A stretch of DNA of 64,000 nt from positions 18,717,808 through 18,781,807 of the forward strand of contig NC_088301.1 in the NCBI RefSeq assembly GCF_032854445.1, written 5' to 3'. The translations under genes were made by a program, and so were the position numbers. The notes below the pieces were generated by a model. It made no database searches. It was not told the origin of the DNA and saw only the letters and a program-made list of their open reading frames with translations. The stretch's first letter is position 1. Each line of letters opens with the position of its first letter. This stretch comes from Liolophura sinensis. Taxonomy: Eukaryota; Mollusca; Polyplacophora; Chitonida; Chitonidae. Positions 63,458 to 64,000 of the stretch are shown piece by piece.

Positions 63458-64000
63458 GTAAGAAATGAAAATGACAATGTGCAGGTACCCGTTAATAAAT
63501 TTAGTAACACAAAAACTAGCAGATGGCAGTCAATATGTATATAGTTACCTTCAGAACAGGTGATATTGATATTGTTCGTGGGACATATTGCATATGCCCT
63601 GGAATATCCCTGATTTTCCTTTCAAAAGCCTAACAGTTGTGGCTCATGTCTTTCTGCCCAACTTTACTGGTTTTATTGTGTTTCGCCAAGTTAGATTTTG
63701 ATTTTGACTCAAAAAGGGACAATAAGTTGTGATGCACATATTGCAATGTGTTACCCTGCCCCTCTGGTGAACAGTGTACATTAAGCTGTATATATGTGAC
63801 AATTGTAGTGGTTCATTTTACTCTGTAAACATCTCTGTAATGTGCTGAATAATTGGTCAAGACAGTTCCACCTTGTGGCACATTAACTCCTTGGACTCTC
63901 AGTGTGTGTCCTGCATTCCACTCCAGGACTGTGGTAGTGGTCCACATTACACAGTGTATCTCTCTGTTAGTGTACAAAAGTTATACACTGTCTCTAGGTT

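Overview
This is a metazoan nuclear window with intron-rich genes, GT-AG splicing, AT-rich introns, many tRNA-derived SINEs and several minisatellites. The dense SINE family and the frequent TACATGTACATG-type words suggest a marine lophotrochozoan (mollusc-like or brachiopod-like). That placement is inference; the species cannot be read from the sequence.

Three protein-coding genes can be supported by hand-built, phase-consistent exons. (1) 584-6648, minus strand: a 2H-phosphoesterase gene of the AKAP7 type. Four exons were found; part of the domain and the 3' end were not. (2) About 8.9-23.9 kb, minus strand: a band 4.1-like FERM protein (EPB41/coracle family) with ten firm coding exons, a probable last exon and a possible further exon. 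Its 5' non-coding exons may lie near 39.7-40.1 kb. (3) 42.7-63.5 kb, plus strand: RMC1, the regulator of the MON1-CCZ1 Rab7 exchange factor. Fourteen exons cover roughly the first 380 residues, and the gene runs off the right edge.

The striking feature of the right half is that RMC1 exons 1-8 with all their introns occur twice, at about 41.4-50.4 kb and 50.6-58.9 kb. The copies are separated by exactly 200 N placed inside a SINE. They differ by six synonymous substitutions and no amino acid change over 668 coding bases, plus intronic indels and 19 versus 9 units of a 48-bp minisatellite. This looks like two haplotypes laid end to end by a scaffolder, but a recent tandem duplication cannot be excluded from sequence alone.

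The introns carry many tandem arrays: 61, 25, 44 (with a 660-bp higher-order period), 31, 48, about 87 and about 46 bp. Two RMC1 arrays are made from splice-site sequence itself: an exon 10 end/5' splice site repeated about 20 times, and an exon 8 3' splice-site region repeated four times. The region 24-39 kb has no recognisable coding exon. It holds SINEs, a second SINE family, a diverged ~205-bp tandem repeat and a (TA)n tract. A ~420-bp inverted repeat with a YY1-type motif in its loop lies at 39.0-39.4 kb.

No RNA gene, CRISPR array or previously undescribed defence or biosynthetic system was found.
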